This document shows, piece after piece, positions 19,444 to 27,135 of a stretch of DNA of 64,000 nucleotides (position 1 is the stretch's first letter; every line of letters begins with the position of its first letter). A program made the position numbers and the translations under genes. The DNA lies in the NCBI GenBank assembly GCA_963677395.2, contig OY781965.2:3782001-3846000 (forward strand), given 5' to 3'. The notes beneath the pieces are model-generated. The model did not search any database. It had not been told where the DNA came from and saw only the letters and a program-made list of their open reading frames with translations. Source of the stretch: G963667975 sp963677395 (lineage in GTDB: Bacteria > Bacteroidota > Bacteroidia > Bacteroidales > G963667975).

Positions 19444-19496
19444 CAGCGTCCCAACTTCCTTATTATTGGTATTGGGTACTAAAATAAGCGGGCAGA
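19444..19496 (+). repeat. Direct repeat, left copy, flanking accessory region I
   Basis: A stretch running from CCAGCGTCCCAACTTCC to ACTAAAATAAGCGGGCAGA recurs in the same orientation at 29782-29835 with a few differences in the middle. The two copies bracket all of the minus-strand accessory genes between 19.7 and 29.4 kb. The rest of the 19381-19749 gap has no gene. It holds short CGCAAAG-type repeats (19548-19582; ACGCAAAGAACGCAAAGG), a common intergenic pattern in this phylum. Confidence 0.7.
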
Positions 19497-19749
19497 TGCC
19501 ATTGCAGGCTTAATACAAGGCTTTTGAATGATTTTTTCACGCAAAGGGCGCGAAGGGTTTACGCAAAGAACGCAAAGGGATTGAAAAAGATTGATAGGAT
19601 TGATGGTTCAATATTTCACGTTTTCACCTGAATGCCAAGGATAAGTTGCCTAAGTATATAGCGCAAAAACAACAATCTTTTGAGCTTGCCGGAGCATATT
19701 CTCGCTGGGTGCTGCGCACCACTCATATTCCTATTTTATTATGTGGCGT

Positions 19750-20448
19750 TTATTTATATTCATTAAAAACCGAGTCATTTATTTCACCATCAAATTCAAT
19801 AGAAATAATTTCACCTATACTTGTCCCATATTGGTCAGTGCTTTTAAATTTTGAAAAATAGTTCATGCCTTTTTTAGATTTAATGCCGGAAGGCCAAAAT
19901 TCTTGAAATTCATCTGTAATTTTTATTAATGAATAATCATTTTTATTGATATAATAGTATGAAATTAAATCATTTGAATAATACTTTATTTTATATGATT
20001 CTATATTATTAATTTTCTCAGTCCCTTCTAGTTTAATATTAAAAGAATGTTTTTTATAGTTTACCTCATGAAAGAAATCTATATTTCTTAATATACCACT
20101 TTCTTCTGATTTTGGCACATCTACTTTCTCTCCGTTTATATATCTTGTAAAATTCTTACCATCATATATTGTTGTTGCATCCATATCTTCGCCAATAAAA
20201 TGAATTTTAATTTTGTTATCTTTAATAAAGCATTCAAGCCTTCCTGTTTTATTAATATTTAAAAAGTCTGTTTTAGTAACATAAAATATTGTTCTTAATT
20301 TTCCAATTTTTTCTTTATCTCCAAATTTAGTCAAATAGTTCTCCCAGATTGTTTCAACATCACTACTATCACTAATACTTTGACAGTTACAAAATAGTAC
20401 CGAGAAGATTAACATTAAGATTGTTTTCATTTTATTATTGCTTTTCAT
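19750..20448 (-). CDS. Putative secreted or lipoprotein of unknown function (LolA-like size)
   Basis: 232 residues, or 226 if the ATG at 20430 is used (MKTILMLIFSVLFCNCQS, a signal sequence with cysteines at the expected lipobox region). The mature part contains repeated beta-strand phrases such as TIYDGKNFTRYINGEK, IESYKIKYYSNDLISYYYINKNDYSLIKI. These resemble outer-membrane lipoprotein sorting (LolA-like) folds that read as strand-turn-strand sheets. No catalytic motif is evident. It is the first unit of accessory region I and its start is followed (upstream) by a structured spacer with CTAAC/GTTAG ends. Function unknown. Confidence 0.6.
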   Translation of the reverse strand: MKSNNKMKTILMLIFSVLFCNCQSISDSSDVETIWENYLTKFGDKEKIGKLRTIFYVTKTDFLNINKTGRLECFIKDNKIKIHFIGEDMDATTIYDGKNFTRYINGEKVDVPKSEESGILRNIDFFHEVNYKKHSFNIKLEGTEKINNIESYKIKYYSNDLISYYYINKNDYSLIKITDEFQEFWPSGIKSKKGMNYFSKFKSTDQYGTSIGEIISIEFDGEINDSVFNEYK

Positions 20449-20457
20449 TTTATTAAA

Positions 20458-20592
20458 TTCTGACTAACGTTGAGTGCATGCAGCGTGCGAAAGTTCGTGG
20501 CCACTTCATTATCCACCGTTACTGCCCTTGCCAGCGAGCTCTGAACTTGAAAATTGCTCTGAAACTCGCATGATGTATACACTTTGTTAGCG
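20458..20592. repeat. attC-like structured spacer between two accessory genes
   Basis: The spacer begins near CTAACGTTGAGTGCATGCAG and ends near CATGATGTATACACTTTGTTAG. The two ends are imperfect inverted repeats with CTAAC/GTTAG at the tips and extra unpaired bases, the layout of an integron attC site. The core does not match RYYYAAC/GTTRRRY perfectly. I call it attC-like rather than attC. Confidence 0.45.
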
Positions 20593-20603
20593 TGTCGTGC
20601 ATT

Positions 20604-21062
20604 TTATTCATTTTTCTTTTTAAAATCATCGAGTGGAAATGCCCAAGGTACTCCTAAATCATCTTCGTAATCGTCATACAATCCCATTTCTACATTAGGT
20701 CTTATAATAATGATATCTATTCTATCTGAGTCCTTTGCAAATCTTAATTCCTGGTTATTTTTAATTGCCATAAAATACAGATTATATGTTGGTCCAACTC
20801 CACCTGTTCCTGCTTCAACTTGCAATGTTGAATTTCCCTGGGTGTCTTTCATAAATGTAGCTGATAATCCTTTAGTATCTTTTATTTTTTTGTCAAGAAG
20901 TTCAATCTTGAAAGGTTCTCCATCTTTATTCAAAACTGTTACCGAATAATAACCTTGAATTGAAGGTTCAATTATAAGTTGTTTACCATTCTCATCAAAC
21001 CAATGTCCACACCAGAATTGTGGTATAGATTTTCTCTTTTCAATCGAGCCGAAAATATTCAT
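20604..21062 (-). CDS. Hypothetical protein in accessory region I
   Basis: 152 residues from the ATG at 21062 (MNIFGSIEKRKSIPQFWCGHW). An ATG 8 codons further upstream would take in part of a palindromic spacer, so the internal start is preferred. No signal peptide or membrane helix. Visible features are FWCGHWFDENGKQLIIEPS, a glycine-rich EAGTGGVGPTYNLYF and an acidic C-terminus (DDYEDDLGVPWAF). I do not recognise a family. It is a single-gene unit bounded by structured spacers on both sides, typical of cassette cargo. Confidence 0.5.
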   Translation of the reverse strand: MNIFGSIEKRKSIPQFWCGHWFDENGKQLIIEPSIQGYYSVTVLNKDGEPFKIELLDKKIKDTKGLSATFMKDTQGNSTLQVEAGTGGVGPTYNLYFMAIKNNQELRFAKDSDRIDIIIIRPNVEMGLYDDYEDDLGVPWAFPLDDFKKKNE

Positions 21063-21202
21063 CGAGTCTTCTTTTTTTGCATGCACGCTGACGGCAGTTT
21101 GTCTAAAACCCTCCGTTTAGCTCAAATTTTTGTTCAAAATTAAGGCGTTCTAAGGAGATTTCAAAATATATATGGAATATTTTTGATGAAAAATTTTGGT
21201 TG

Positions 21203-21450
21203 CTATAATTGAGCTTTTGTTTGCATTTTTTCTAAATCACGAGATGAACGGATTTTATTCAAATATCCATAAATGAATAGTTTAAGTAAATCTGCCAGAT
21301 GATATGCAGGACGACCATTGTCAACAAATTCCCTGTCGAAACCAAACTCCTCTGGCTTTATACTATCTACAAAAAGGTCAATAGTACGGACTTCATTATC
21401 CTTTTCGATGGTATCGTCCAAACAACGAGTGTAAATCTCAGGTTAAATGT
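21203..21450 (-). pseudogene. IS1182-type transposase remnant (N-terminal fragment)
   Basis: The frame encodes CLDDTIEKDNEVRTIDLFVD, then EFGFDREFVDNGRPAYHLADLLKLFIYGYLNKIRSSRDLE. This is the conserved N-terminal (DUF772-type) block of IS1182/IS5-like transposases. It ends at a stop just after KMQTKAQL; the normal protein continues for several hundred residues including the DDE catalytic domain. No terminal inverted repeats or remaining catalytic part were seen, so it is a decayed insertion-sequence fragment. The bases 21063-21202 between it and the next gene contain no gene. Confidence 0.78.
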
Positions 21451-21503
21451 CTGTTTATGCCATATATAAATTTCACAAATAAACCAGTTTAGTTACAAAA
21501 CAA

Positions 21504-21650
21504 ATATAATGAAAATCAGATAATTAAATTAAACACAAAAGATAAGATATAACAGATCAGGATGTTGACAAAATGAGGAAATGATGGTTTTTAGGCAGTC
21601 TGACGGTTTGCAGCTACAAGAAGTAGGCAATTTCGAAGCACAAAACTGTC
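21504..21650 (+). repeat. Module A, copy 1 (shared with inverted copy at 50.2 kb)
   Basis: This gene-free stretch shares blocks ATATAATGAAAATCAG, ATGTTGAyAAAATG and TGGTTTTTAG with the reverse complement of 50199-50357. In both places the module follows the 3' end of a cargo gene (transglutaminase here, YhcG-type nuclease there). The copies are clearly related but diverged. The 286-bp gap 21451-21736 holds nothing else I can name. Confidence 0.65.
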
Positions 21651-21736
21651 TGCCACCACTAAACTTGATACAAAGCACAAGCTTGATTTAACCACTGAAC
21701 CACCAATTTCTTCCGAATCTTCAGTCTGTTCATGTC

Positions 21737-22924
21737 TTAATTTAAAGGTATTCCAAACCAAGTTACTTTTCTCTCGTAAAACATTGATTTTCGTCCCGAT
21801 TTGTTTTTGTTAAAATATAATTTTAGCCAGTCTTGCTGTTCTTTCATTTGATTTGATGCATCGTCTATTGATTTTGTGAGCTGTAGAATCATATTTGATG
21901 TGTTTAAATCGGGGTTAGCAATTTGTCCTAACTTATTTTTTGCTTCTTTAAGTTTATTGTCTGGAATATCAAGCATACTTTGAATTTCAGGGTCAGTTTT
22001 CTTTGGTGTAAATTGTTTGTTCCTGTAATTAATGAAGTCGTTGAAACCATTTATCCCATCATTGTAGTCAATAACCGCTGAATTGTATAGGTTAATTATT
22101 TTTGTTTGTCTGTCATTCTCTATTTCTAATTTTAGATGTTGAAGTCTGTCAAACACTAATGAATTTTTTACACCATTTTTCTCCACACGATATGCTGATG
22201 AAATTAATTGGTCAATGTGGTTTTGATTTTCATACAATTGAAGTGTGTCATTGAAATTAAAAAATGGTTTAGTTTTATTTTGTTGTGTCTTGCCTTCGTA
22301 AAACTCTTGGTTTGTCACGGGATAATTAAGGAACTGCCATAAATAATCGAATGGAATATGAGATTTGATAAGTGTTGTTGGACTTACTTTATAGTAGTCG
22401 TTATTTATTTTTTTGAAAAACTTGCCACCACTTACATAACCTGAACCCCAAGTCGGGTCAAAGAGAAACCAAGAACTGTCAATGAGAGCCGCACTCCAAG
22501 CATGTGGGATATAGTCAGTAAAACCATTTTGTTTTGTGTAACCTTCAATTACAAAAGATTTAATTCCTGATTTAATACAGATGTCAGTGAATAATGAAGC
22601 ATAGTTTTCGCAAATTCCCTTTTTTGTTCTTAGAGGTTTTGCGATTTTTTCTTCTTTCTTTTCGTAAAAGTTTATTGCAAACATATTATCAATGTCGTAT
22701 TGTATGTTTGATGTAACCCAAATAAAAATTGCTCGTGATTTGTCCTTGTCATTCATAAAGTTGGAAGTAATATAGCTTGCAATTTGGTCTGTGGTCTTTG
22801 TCAATGAGTCGGGAAGTTGCAAAGCTTTTTTGTCAATAGTTGCATATTCATTCACAGTCGTTTTTTGGGCGAAAACTGTCTGTGTTGTTAAGATTAAAAG
22901 AAGTATAAAATTTAAATGTTTCAT
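21737..22924 (-). CDS. Secreted transglutaminase-like cysteine protease-fold protein
   Basis: 395 residues from the ATG at 22924 (signal peptide MKHLNFILLLILTTQTVFAQ). A longer open frame reaching 23056 would translate the spacer repeat and bury the signal peptide, so it is rejected. The transglutaminase core shows the Cys-His-Asp triad: KGICENYASLF (Cys about 100), IPHAWSAALID (His about 142) and FLFDPTWGSG (Asp about 156). The C-terminal half is helical and lysine-rich (about 230-380). Such proteins are often periplasmic or surface peptidase-like enzymes; the substrate is unknown. It is the cargo between module U (upstream, with a promoter) and module A (downstream). Confidence 0.83.
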   Translation of the reverse strand: MKHLNFILLLILTTQTVFAQKTTVNEYATIDKKALQLPDSLTKTTDQIASYITSNFMNDKDKSRAIFIWVTSNIQYDIDNMFAINFYEKKEEKIAKPLRTKKGICENYASLFTDICIKSGIKSFVIEGYTKQNGFTDYIPHAWSAALIDSSWFLFDPTWGSGYVSGGKFFKKINNDYYKVSPTTLIKSHIPFDYLWQFLNYPVTNQEFYEGKTQQNKTKPFFNFNDTLQLYENQNHIDQLISSAYRVEKNGVKNSLVFDRLQHLKLEIENDRQTKIINLYNSAVIDYNDGINGFNDFINYRNKQFTPKKTDPEIQSMLDIPDNKLKEAKNKLGQIANPDLNTSNMILQLTKSIDDASNQMKEQQDWLKLYFNKNKSGRKSMFYERKVTWFGIPLN

Positions 22925-22977
22925 TATGTCTGTCGTGTTAAGCGGTTGTGTCGCGGTTTGGTTGCCGATATCGTATG

Positions 22978-23073
22978 AAGCTACACGCGAGGCGGATTGT
23001 CCCGATGTATCGGGCATGTGCGAAAAGATACACACAGAAAACCACTGCTGCCGCACCTGCCGGGTAGCTGATG
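22978..23073 (-). repeat. Spacer repeat R1 (attC-like)
   Basis: One of three related copies (others at 25046-25140 and 26971-27082). Shared blocks are GTCCCGATGTATCGG, AACCACTGCTGCCGCAC and CGGGTAGCT. Each copy lies just upstream of a cargo gene start and fills most of the gap to the previous gene. CCCGATgtATCGGG forms a small hairpin inside it. Confidence 0.65.
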
Positions 23074-23369
23074 CTCAAGCACAACCCTCCGTTTCACTTC
23101 GGACGATACCGAAGATTCAAATTTATGGATAAAATCATAATTTACAAATAAAAACTCATTAAATCATGGAAAATTCAGATTCTGATTCAATTAAAATCCT
23201 GTTGCTTCTTTCTATAATACTATGGTTTAACTTTTTCCGCTAAGCTTAGGTATGGCTATGTTTATCCCAAGGCGTGTACTGAACAGGCGATAAACCCAAA
23301 AGCCCGATAATTTTCCGTACGATCGGGCTTTTTTACGCAAGGCTTTTGGGCTATTGCGCTATGCGTTAG
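23074..23369 (-). repeat. Module U, copy 1: terminator-promoter module upstream of cargo
   Basis: About 296 bp nearly identical, in inverted orientation, to 48668-48957. Read toward the cargo gene (minus strand) it begins at a CTAAC tip (GTTAG at 23365-23369), has nested stems (CCCAAAAGCC 23294-23303 with GGCTTTTGGG 23341-23350, and AAAGCCCGAT with ATCGGGCTTTT) and ends in a promoter. It sits between the 3' end of the hydrolase gene and repeat R1. It encodes no protein. Confidence 0.8.
23118..23148 (-). promoter_or_regulatory. Promoter in module U driving the transglutaminase gene
   Basis: On the minus strand TTTG (23145-23148), a 19-bp spacer and TAAATTTG (23118-23125) match the Bacteroidota -33/-7 consensus well. 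The same promoter with the same spacing is kept in the second U copy at 48882-48912. The predicted leader to the ATG at 22924 is about 185 nt and includes repeat R1. Confidence 0.65.
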
Positions 23370-23376
23370 CAGCAGT

Positions 23377-24258
23377 TTATTTCATTCCTGTCAGCACTTT
23401 TTCTAATATTAAATTAAATTCTGTCGGTTTTTCTATCATTGGATAATGTCCGGTTGCAGAGATAGTTTCCACTTGAAAATTATTCTTACAATGGTTTTTC
23501 AGTCCTGTTTCGTTTGTTGGAAAACCGTCACTGTTTATTAAATACAACTTGTATTTAAGCTGTTCTAATCTTTGTGCATCGGCAGATGCGTATTGCATTT
23601 GGGTCAGAATGGTTTTATAACCAATAACGGAATCGCTATTTGCAAAATCAGTTTTTACTCTGTTTTTCACTTCCTTTGAAGTTGTTGGGTGAAAAAGCAT
23701 CAGATCTGCATATACAGGTGCTGAATTTTTAAAATCCTTTTCAAGCATTGGAAAGAAGTCGTTCATTTGTTTCATTTGTTCGGGTGTAAATGCAACGTCA
23801 ATTAATTTGAAATTGTCAACACCTACAATGCCTACTATTTTTGGATTGTTGGTTAATGCTGTTTGTAACATAATTTCGCCTGCCATCGAATGTCCAATGA
23901 TTACAACATTTTTAAGGTTCATTATGTCAATAAATGCTGTTACATCATTGGCATATTCTTCAATGGTCCAGTTGGTTCTTTCGGCTTTGGATTTGCCAAA
24001 GCCCGGCAGGTCAATTGCGAAAACATTGTAAGTTTTAGAAAAATAATCAACTTGATTTTTCCAATACGTTCCGTTAATACACCAGCCGTGTAAAAACAGA
24101 AGTGTTGTGTCGCCTTTTCCTTGTTGAAAATAATTGATTTCAACGTGTTTGTCTCTGATTGTGACTTGTTTTGCTGTCATTCTTTCTTGTGTCTGTGCCC
24201 CGCTTACATTTGATAAAAGTGAAGCAATGACGATTAATAAGATCGCTTTTTTATTCAT
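23377..24258 (-). CDS. Secreted alpha/beta hydrolase
   Basis: 293 residues with a signal peptide (MNKKAILLIVIASLLSNVSGAQ). The fold is marked by TLLFLHGWCINGTYW (oxyanion-hole HGW), IDLPGFGKS, the nucleophile elbow GHSMAG (Ser about 122) and the terminal His in ISATGHYPMIEKP. The lid region lies at about 170-225. The substrate cannot be predicted; relatives are esterases, haloperoxidase-like or peptidase-like hydrolases. The WYL regulator gene lies 58 bp upstream on the same strand, so the two probably form one cargo unit under the regulator's control. Confidence 0.88.
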   Translation of the reverse strand: MNKKAILLIVIASLLSNVSGAQTQERMTAKQVTIRDKHVEINYFQQGKGDTTLLFLHGWCINGTYWKNQVDYFSKTYNVFAIDLPGFGKSKAERTNWTIEEYANDVTAFIDIMNLKNVVIIGHSMAGEIMLQTALTNNPKIVGIVGVDNFKLIDVAFTPEQMKQMNDFFPMLEKDFKNSAPVYADLMLFHPTTSKEVKNRVKTDFANSDSVIGYKTILTQMQYASADAQRLEQLKYKLYLINSDGFPTNETGLKNHCKNNFQVETISATGHYPMIEKPTEFNLILEKVLTGMK

Positions 24259-24316
24259 CTTTGTTTAAATTTGAAGCAAAGATAAAAGGCACATAGGACA
24301 GCCCTTTGTCAGGGGT

Positions 24317-25006
24317 CTAAAATATTTTTTTTGAACGTTCTTCTAAATAGTGTTCAATGCTAAAAGACTTGTCAGGTTGGAAATGAGTTTGAAGCAATTT
24401 TAGTTCTTTTATTCTGTCAAGGCGAAACTCTCTTATTTCTTGTCTCAACTCACAAAAGGCAATGGTTGTCCAAACAGCACCACTAAAATAAACTGCACAA
24501 GGTTGGATTATTCGTTCTGTTATTTGCTCTTCCTTTTTTGACTGATATATTATTTTCAGTTTTTCGCTTTCTGTAATTGAATGTTGAATCCTGTCTAAAT
24601 ACAAACTTGTCGGAGCCCAAGGTTTATGAAATCCGATTCTTGAATTTAAAAATTCCAGTTTGTCTTTGTCCTTGAGTGATAAAACTGCTTTTATTTTTAA
24701 AAGTGCCGATTCGTAATTTTGTTTAAGAGAATCTTCGGTATGGTAGTTTAAAATTTTACTTGTTGTTACCAAAGCTCTCGCTTCTTCCATGGTGAACATT
24801 ACAGGTGGCAACCGATAACCTTCGACTAAAAAATAACCCTTTCCTTCTTCTTCGCCAATTGGAACACCTGCAAGTCTTAATGTTTGAATATCTCTGTAAA
24901 TTGTCCTGTTTGTAACTTCAAACCGTTTAGCTATTTCACGAGCAGTTGTCAGTCGTTTAGATTGAAGTTGTATGAGTATGCTTGTTAGTCTGTCAAGTCT
25001 ATTCAT
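24317..25006 (-). CDS. HTH-WYL transcriptional regulator (YafY/DeoR-like)
   Basis: 229 residues. The N-terminal winged helix (RLDRLTSILIQLQSKRLTTAREIAKRFEVTNRTIYRDI...) is of the HTH_11 type. A WYL domain follows (KLKIIYQSKKEEQITERIIQPCAVYFSGAVWTTIAFCELRQEIREFRLDRI). WYL domains sense ligands, in several cases nucleic acids or nucleotides, and such regulators often control adjacent genes. It is 58 bp upstream of the hydrolase and is headed by spacer repeat R2. No operator site can be named. Confidence 0.9.
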   Translation of the reverse strand: MNRLDRLTSILIQLQSKRLTTAREIAKRFEVTNRTIYRDIQTLRLAGVPIGEEEGKGYFLVEGYRLPPVMFTMEEARALVTTSKILNYHTEDSLKQNYESALLKIKAVLSLKDKDKLEFLNSRIGFHKPWAPTSLYLDRIQHSITESEKLKIIYQSKKEEQITERIIQPCAVYFSGAVWTTIAFCELRQEIREFRLDRIKELKLLQTHFQPDKSFSIEHYLEERSKKIF

Positions 25007-25045
25007 TGTCGGTATAGTGTTTCGATAAATGGGTGCTAATGTTGG

Positions 25046-25140
25046 AAGCTACACGCAGAGGCGGACTGTCCCGATGTATCGGCCTGAGCGGAAAAATACA
25101 CCCAAAAAACCACTGCTGCCGCACTTGACGGGTAGCTGAA
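25046..25140 (-). repeat. Spacer repeat R2 (attC-like)
   Basis: Second copy of the R spacer, 40 bp upstream of the WYL regulator start. It shares GTCCCGATGTATCGG, AACCACTGCTGCCGCAC and CGGGTAGCTGA with R1. GCTAAT and GTTAGC motifs lie at its two outer sides (25035 and 25144). Confidence 0.62.
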
Positions 25141-25175
25141 GTTAGCTGCTGCTGTTCGATCTGTCCGTTCGTTTA

Positions 25176-25850
25176 TCATTTGATATATTTTAGTCCTGTT
25201 GGTTTGTCTGTAAGTTGAAAAAATGGGACTTGTGATAAAATTAGAATTATTCCAGACGATGCTCGTCCCACATAATTTTGATTAATGTAATCCCGCGTTA
25301 TTGACCCGTCTTGCAGTAGCTTATTCACCGCTTGCTTAAATATTTCAATTTTAATTCTTCCTTTATTGCCGTTGGAAGTTAGTCTTTCAATTTCACTCCA
25401 ATTAGCTTTTAGAATCTGATTCGTTTCTCCGTTTTCTCGTATTAAAGTCTTTCCTTGCAGCGGTATGATATACTTTTCCCAAATCGCTTCAAATGTTTTA
25501 CCCGCTGTCGATAGTTTCTTTATTGGTAAAGGTTGAGAACTGTCGATATACAATATTTCAATTTTAAGTTTTTTTGCTACTTCTATTGCGTCAGCTAAGA
25601 AACTTCCATCTGTCGCAATAACGGCTTTTGTGCAGTCAAAATAATCTTTTGCACCGTGTAATTCCATAACCATCTGTCTGTTGATTTTTCTCCCGCTACC
25701 ATACATTTTTGCTTGAATAGCGATTTTCTCTATACCTTTGATTGCAAACACGTCAACTCCATAATCATTGTTATAGGTTGTTGTTTTAGCTTCATATCCT
25801 TTTTTGCGAAAATGTTCGCAAACCAACTCTTCAAATTGTTTTGGATTCAT
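25176..25850 (-). CDS. Mrr-type PD-(D/E)XK restriction endonuclease
   Basis: 224 residues. The N-terminal Mrr-like nuclease domain has FEELVCEHFRKKGYEA, the metal Asp in YGVDVFAIKG and the QAK variant of the ExK motif in IAIQAKMYGSG (about 46). It is followed by ELHGAKDYFDCTKAVIATDG. The C-terminal 100 residues hold an unassigned domain (EAIWEKYIIPLQGK..., RIKIEIFKQAVNKLLQDGSI). Mrr enzymes cleave modified foreign DNA. The start codon overlaps the stop of the upstream GIY-YIG gene by one base (TGATG), indicating translational coupling; the two nucleases probably act together. No methyltransferase is adjacent, consistent with a modification-dependent enzyme. Confidence 0.82.
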   Translation of the reverse strand: MNPKQFEELVCEHFRKKGYEAKTTTYNNDYGVDVFAIKGIEKIAIQAKMYGSGRKINRQMVMELHGAKDYFDCTKAVIATDGSFLADAIEVAKKLKIEILYIDSSQPLPIKKLSTAGKTFEAIWEKYIIPLQGKTLIRENGETNQILKANWSEIERLTSNGNKGRIKIEIFKQAVNKLLQDGSITRDYINQNYVGRASSGIILILSQVPFFQLTDKPTGLKYIK

Positions 25851-26329
25851 CAGTTAGCAAGATTTGCAAATGGTCGTCTATTAAATTTTAATATGAATAG
25901 TTTAATTAGCTCAGCTTCAGATTCTCTTGGATCCTCTGTCTGTAGTGCTTTCCAACAAACAACAAGATCTTTGGAATATTTAATTTGCCAAATTAGTCTC
26001 CCTCCATAGTGTCCAATATTTTTGCCTTGTCCAAAACTAAAGTATTGTCTTAAACGCGATTTTAAGGAAGTCGCTTTGCCGATATAAACAACTTTTGTAT
26101 TGTCAACCCAATTTGATTTAAGTTCCTCAAGCGATACGTTTGGATTTTTACCTTTAAAGTATCCACCTGTTCCAATTGCTAAAAACTCTCCTGGCTTGTT
26201 GTCAATATTTAAAACTAGATAAACTCCTTTCGTGTCCGGAAGCATCGAACTGTCAATGAACAATTCACTCATTTTTTTAAAGCCTTTAAACCCAACTTTT
26301 TTTATTTCGTCTATGTCGTTAAATGTCAT
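25850..26329 (-). CDS. GIY-YIG nuclease-domain protein
   Basis: 159 residues. The GIY-YIG core is visible as GVYLVLNI, VVYIGKATSLKSRLRQYF (the YIG strand followed by the catalytic Arg helix), a His/Tyr segment (IGHYGGRLIWQI), the catalytic acidic helix SEAELIKLF and the terminal Asn in RRPFANLAN. An N-terminal 30 residues (FKGFKKMSELFIDSSMLP) precede the domain. It is directly coupled to the Mrr-like gene by a TGATG overlap. As a single domain, it could nick or cut DNA, or serve as a recognition partner; the pairing suggests a two-component defence unit. Confidence 0.78.
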   Translation of the reverse strand: MTFNDIDEIKKVGFKGFKKMSELFIDSSMLPDTKGVYLVLNIDNKPGEFLAIGTGGYFKGKNPNVSLEELKSNWVDNTKVVYIGKATSLKSRLRQYFSFGQGKNIGHYGGRLIWQIKYSKDLVVCWKALQTEDPRESEAELIKLFILKFNRRPFANLAN

Positions 26330-26368
26330 TTTCTTGTCTGTCTATGTTACCGCTGTGGCAGCCGTTTT

Positions 26369-26932
26369 TTAGTTCTTGTTTACAAATAATGTCTTTAAAA
26401 ATTTAACTTTTTCTATTGTTGACCATTTATCAGTATGAAACACAGATAAGTTGTAAACACTAGTATTTTTGTTTCCAATTAAAAAGTACGTATCAACATT
26501 TGCACTATCTGTCATACCATGCAGTCTCCAAATAATAAAATTATTAATACTGTCTTGTTCGATAATACTTCTATTTAAACCATTTTTTGCTAAATATTTT
26601 GAATCCCATTCATAGAAAGCATTAACAAATTTATAACCTGTCAATAAACCGTCAACATTGAATTCGTAATTTTTAATTCCTCCAAGTGCAACTGCAATCT
26701 CAACAGTGTCTTTATTGAGAAAAAATTGTTGATAACTAATATTACTCTGTCTAGTTTTAATCCATTTTCCAGGTATTGATACGTTTCCAAAAGGCAAAAC
26801 TATATATTTTGTCTGATTAGTATTCTCATCATATTTGTATCCTTCTCCAACACTTATTCCACTGGTAACGCAACTTGTCAACGTGAGAAACGCTAAATAA
26901 AAGAAGTAAATTTTATATTTTTTTAAATCCAT
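26369..26932 (-). CDS. Hypothetical lipoprotein
   Basis: 187 residues with an N-terminal lipoprotein signal ending in the lipobox LTSC (about residue 21). The mature part has NVSIPGKWIKTRQSNISYQQFFLNKD, a pattern seen in small surface or periplasmic lipoproteins that adopt a beta-sandwich, and IIWRLHGMTDSANVDTYFLIGNK. I do not recognise a named family. It is a single-gene unit preceded by repeat R3 and followed by the GIY-YIG/Mrr unit with a 39-bp gap. Confidence 0.6.
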   Translation of the reverse strand: MDLKKYKIYFFYLAFLTLTSCVTSGISVGEGYKYDENTNQTKYIVLPFGNVSIPGKWIKTRQSNISYQQFFLNKDTVEIAVALGGIKNYEFNVDGLLTGYKFVNAFYEWDSKYLAKNGLNRSIIEQDSINNFIIWRLHGMTDSANVDTYFLIGNKNTSVYNLSVFHTDKWSTIEKVKFLKTLFVNKN

Positions 26933-26970
26933 AGTGTCAATTTGAATAAAGTCATCTCAGTAAATGGGTG

Positions 26971-27082
26971 CTAACGCAGGGGCAGATTGTCCCGATGTAT
27001 CGGGATCAATCCCGAGTACTCGGGACTGTGCGGAAAGATGCACACCGAAAACCACTGCTGCCGCACTTGACGGGTAGCTAAG
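26971..27082 (-). repeat. Spacer repeat R3 with an extra palindrome (attC-like)
   Basis: Third R copy. It has the shared blocks but carries an additional stretch containing the perfect palindrome TCCCGAGTACTCGGGA right after CCCGATGTATCGGG. GCTAACG lies at its left edge (26970). It sits 38 bp upstream of the lipoprotein gene start. Confidence 0.62.
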
Positions 27083-27135
27083 ATTAACTGTTCGTGCTTT
27101 TCTGTCCACGAAGGTATGTCCGTCCAAGTTTACAT

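Noticed and set aside
21203..21450. Functional insertion sequence
   Set aside because: Only the transposase N-terminus remains; the catalytic part and both ends are missing.
22925..23056. N-terminal extension of the transglutaminase gene
   Set aside because: It translates repeat R1 and its surroundings, and would place a good signal peptide in the middle of the protein.
23074..23369. Module U as an insertion sequence or MITE
   Set aside because: No terminal inverted repeats or target duplications seen; the inverted stems are internal and terminator-like. A MITE cannot be fully excluded.
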